Assembly (NCBI GenBank): GCA_947365485.1
Contig: CANAXK010000084.1
Coordinates: forward strand, 1-7,537
DNA: 7,537 nucleotides
Direction of reading: 5' to 3'
Source of the DNA: an uncultured bacterium
GTDB lineage: Bacteria > Cyanobacteriota > Vampirovibrionia > Gastranaerophilales > Gastranaerophilaceae
Both the position numbers and the translations under genes were made by a program. How positions within the stretch are numbered: position 1 is the stretch's first letter; each line of letters opens with the position of its first letter. Positions 6,247-7,537 of the stretch are shown piece after piece. Below the pieces are notes generated by a model. The model saw nothing but the letters and a program-made list of their open reading frames with translations, did not search any database and was not told the DNA's origin.

Positions 6247-6840
6247 TCAATTTTTTATCCTGATTAAATCAATCTTTCTCATGATATCTTCAAAGTCTCC
6301 CATCCCGTTCATAAAAACAACGCCGGATTTGGAGATGTTAACCTCAACCTTGTTTTTGTACTTTGTGAAAATATCCTCATTATACCTGCCTGTCAAAAAA
6401 TGATACCTCTGATTTGAAGACCCGCACCATGGACGTGAATAGTCAACTTTGTCACTCTCAAACGCCCCGTCAATGAGCAAATCTGTGTTTTCTAAGAGCA
6501 TTCTGTTCTTGGAATCCTGCCTCAAATCCTCAATCAAACCGCCGGTGAAACACAAAACACTAAACCCTGATTCTTTTACCCCTTTTGCAATAAGCCCGCA
6601 GGCTTCTGCCTGCTCAAACGGCTCCCCGCCTAAAAAAGTCACACCCTCAATCTCTTTTTGGCTCCTAATATCTTCAAGAATCTCATCAACCTCATACAAT
6701 TTCCCCCCGCTGTGCGGCCAGGTGTGTACCGCCTGACAGCCCCTGCAATGACGGGAGCAGCCTTGAGTCCAGATGCAGTAGCGTGTTCCCGGGCCTTCGA
6801 CTTTGGTATTTTTTAGGATGTTAAAAACTCTTAGTTTCAC
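6247..6840 (-). CDS. NrdG-like radical SAM / 4Fe-4S activating protein
   Basis: A 197-residue protein when started at GTG 6840. That GTG overlaps the stop of the upstream gene as GTGA and places KLRVFNILKNTKVEGPGTRY at the N-terminus, as expected for the family. An in-frame TTG at 6903 would add 21 basic residues and a longer overlap, and is less likely. Motifs: GPGTR (16-20), CSRHCRGC (28-35; Cys28, 32 and 35 in CxxxCxxC spacing for the 4Fe-4S cluster), GGEPF (71-75, SAM binding) and LCFTGG. The C-terminal part has LLIDGAF, RPWCGSSNQR and LTGRY, typical of a radical SAM subgroup longer than true NrdG (about 155-170 residues). It should cleave S-adenosylmethionine to make a radical, in the cytoplasm without oxygen. 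No glycyl-radical enzyme is encoded nearby, so its substrate may be a product of this operon. It lies 26 bases before the ATPase gene. Confidence 0.85.
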   Translation of the reverse strand: MKLRVFNILKNTKVEGPGTRYCIWTQGCSRHCRGCQAVHTWPHSGGKLYEVDEILEDIRSQKEIEGVTFLGGEPFEQAEACGLIAKGVKESGFSVLCFTGGLIEDLRQDSKNRMLLENTDLLIDGAFESDKVDYSRPWCGSSNQRYHFLTGRYNEDIFTKYKNKVEVNISKSGVVFMNGMGDFEDIMRKIDLIRIKN

Positions 6841-7537
6841 AAATCCACGGTTCTTTCTTTGCTGCGCTCGATTTTTACAGAGCCTTTCATTTTGTTTACA
6901 CAAACCAATTCACAAAGCTGGTTTTCCATGTGAGGCTTAACCTTGATAAACAAAAAGAAATCGTTTATTGTTTTGAATCCGCCAATCTCTTCGCGCTTTT
7001 TGATAACCCGCTTTGACATAACGATGCTTATACCCGGAAGCGCCGTAAGCTCGATTTCCGAACAATTGTTGATGTCCAGCTTTTCAACGTTAGGTTTAGC
7101 TTGCTTCGGTTTTGTATCTGATTCCGGAGCTCCGATAACATCTTCCATTATTTCTGTTTTGTAAAGCCTGCAATCGTCAACAATATCATCATAAGTCTTA
7201 ACGTGGTCAAAATTCAAACAGAACATATCCCAGACATCCTGAATTTCGTGTACATGAGACCTTATAATCCTGAATGTGCGGTAAGGACGGGTTTTGTCCC
7301 GCCTTTTTTCCGTGCCGTAAATAACTCCGTCTTTTGAGATTTCAATTGAGCAGAACTTGTTTGAGAGCTTCAACTCTCCCCAGATGTCATTGTAAGGTGA
7401 AAGATACATCTGCGCAACTTCTAAGGATGACCTGCGCCTTAACGACCTGTCGTAATCCAGATTCTGCTTGTAGACAGAGCTTCTAAGATTAAGAAAAATC
7501 ACATATCCGATTCCAAGGATTACAAAGAAGCCTATTG
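6837..7537 (-). CDS. Membrane-anchored helix-hairpin-helix protein (5'-truncated by window edge)
   Basis: The reading frame stays open to the window edge, giving 232 visible residues. The first 17 or so (GFFVILGIGYVIFLNL) form a transmembrane helix, so the GTG at 7502 is internal and the true start lies beyond the window. An Arg/Lys-rich stretch follows (RSS...YKQ...RSLRRRSS), which by the positive-inside rule puts the remainder in the cytoplasm. A middle domain I do not recognise covers visible residues 40-130. A ComEA-type helix-hairpin-helix domain spans about residues 153-211, with LDINNCSEIELTALPGIS and the second hairpin around IGGFKTINDF. Such domains bind DNA or act as protein adaptors. 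The order anchor then helix-hairpin-helix recalls ComEA, but the predicted cytoplasmic side and the extra middle domain differ. Its TGA overlaps the GTG start of the radical SAM gene, so the two are probably coupled in translation. Confidence 0.75.
   Translation of the reverse strand, partial: IGFFVILGIGYVIFLNLRSSVYKQNLDYDRSLRRRSSLEVAQMYLSPYNDIWGELKLSNKFCSIEISKDGVIYGTEKRRDKTRPYRTFRIIRSHVHEIQDVWDMFCLNFDHVKTYDDIVDDCRLYKTEIMEDVIGAPESDTKPKQAKPNVEKLDINNCSEIELTALPGISIVMSKRVIKKREEIGGFKTINDFFLFIKVKPHMENQLCELVCVNKMKGSVKIERSKERTVDL

Noticed and set aside
6841..6903. Radical SAM gene starting at TTG 6903 instead of GTG 6840
   Set aside because: The extra 21 residues are basic and unlike the family N-terminus, and they would overlap the upstream gene by 67 bases; GTG 6840 gives a standard four-base overlap.
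1..7537. tRNA, rRNA, CRISPR array, insertion sequence, prophage or toxin-antitoxin genes
   Set aside because: No cloverleaf, no regularly spaced direct repeats, and no transposase, integrase or phage structural motifs were seen on either strand.

Overview
The window is AT-rich, gene-dense bacterial DNA. The best taxonomic clue is a four-gene module on the minus strand: a Ycf46-type AAA+ ATPase, a Ycf35-like (DUF1257) protein, a DUF2997 protein and a NrdG-like radical SAM protein. The first three families are typical of cyanobacteria and algal plastids, though they also occur sparsely elsewhere. With the AT-rich codon use, a split transketolase and an anaerobe-style radical SAM activase, this suggests a non-photosynthetic relative of cyanobacteria (Vampirovibrionia/Gastranaerophilales-like gut lineage). 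That is an inference; there is no rRNA or other decisive marker here.

Layout. Positions 1-1187 (minus strand): a transketolase C-terminal subunit leads an operon, and its stop codon overlaps the start of ftsE (ATGA); ftsE runs off the left edge. The transketolase has a near-consensus promoter so close to its ATG that the mRNA may be leaderless. Positions 1188-1296: a divergent promoter region. Positions 1297-1542 (plus): a small lysine-rich hypothetical gene. Positions 1543-1764: a 222-base intergenic region holding four copies of a TTGTWACAA-type palindrome and other inverted repeats. Positions 1765-3762 (plus): a 665-residue, mostly helical, coiled-coil-like protein with an internal lipobox-like segment and a CxCxC tail. 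Positions 3777-3816: a perfect hairpin flanked by A and T runs, serving as terminator for both converging transcription units.

Positions 3818-7537 (minus): the second operon, read from right to left. It contains a membrane-anchored helix-hairpin-helix protein (5' end outside the window), a radical SAM protein coupled to it by a GTGA overlap, the Ycf46-like ATPase, a Ycf35-like protein with an added N-terminal hydrophobic segment, and the DUF2997 protein. Gaps are 26, 17 and 10 bases, so one transcript is likely. The joint function of this module is not established. The gene content fits an ATPase-driven, probably membrane-associated machine with a radical SAM partner, and it is the most interesting system in the window.
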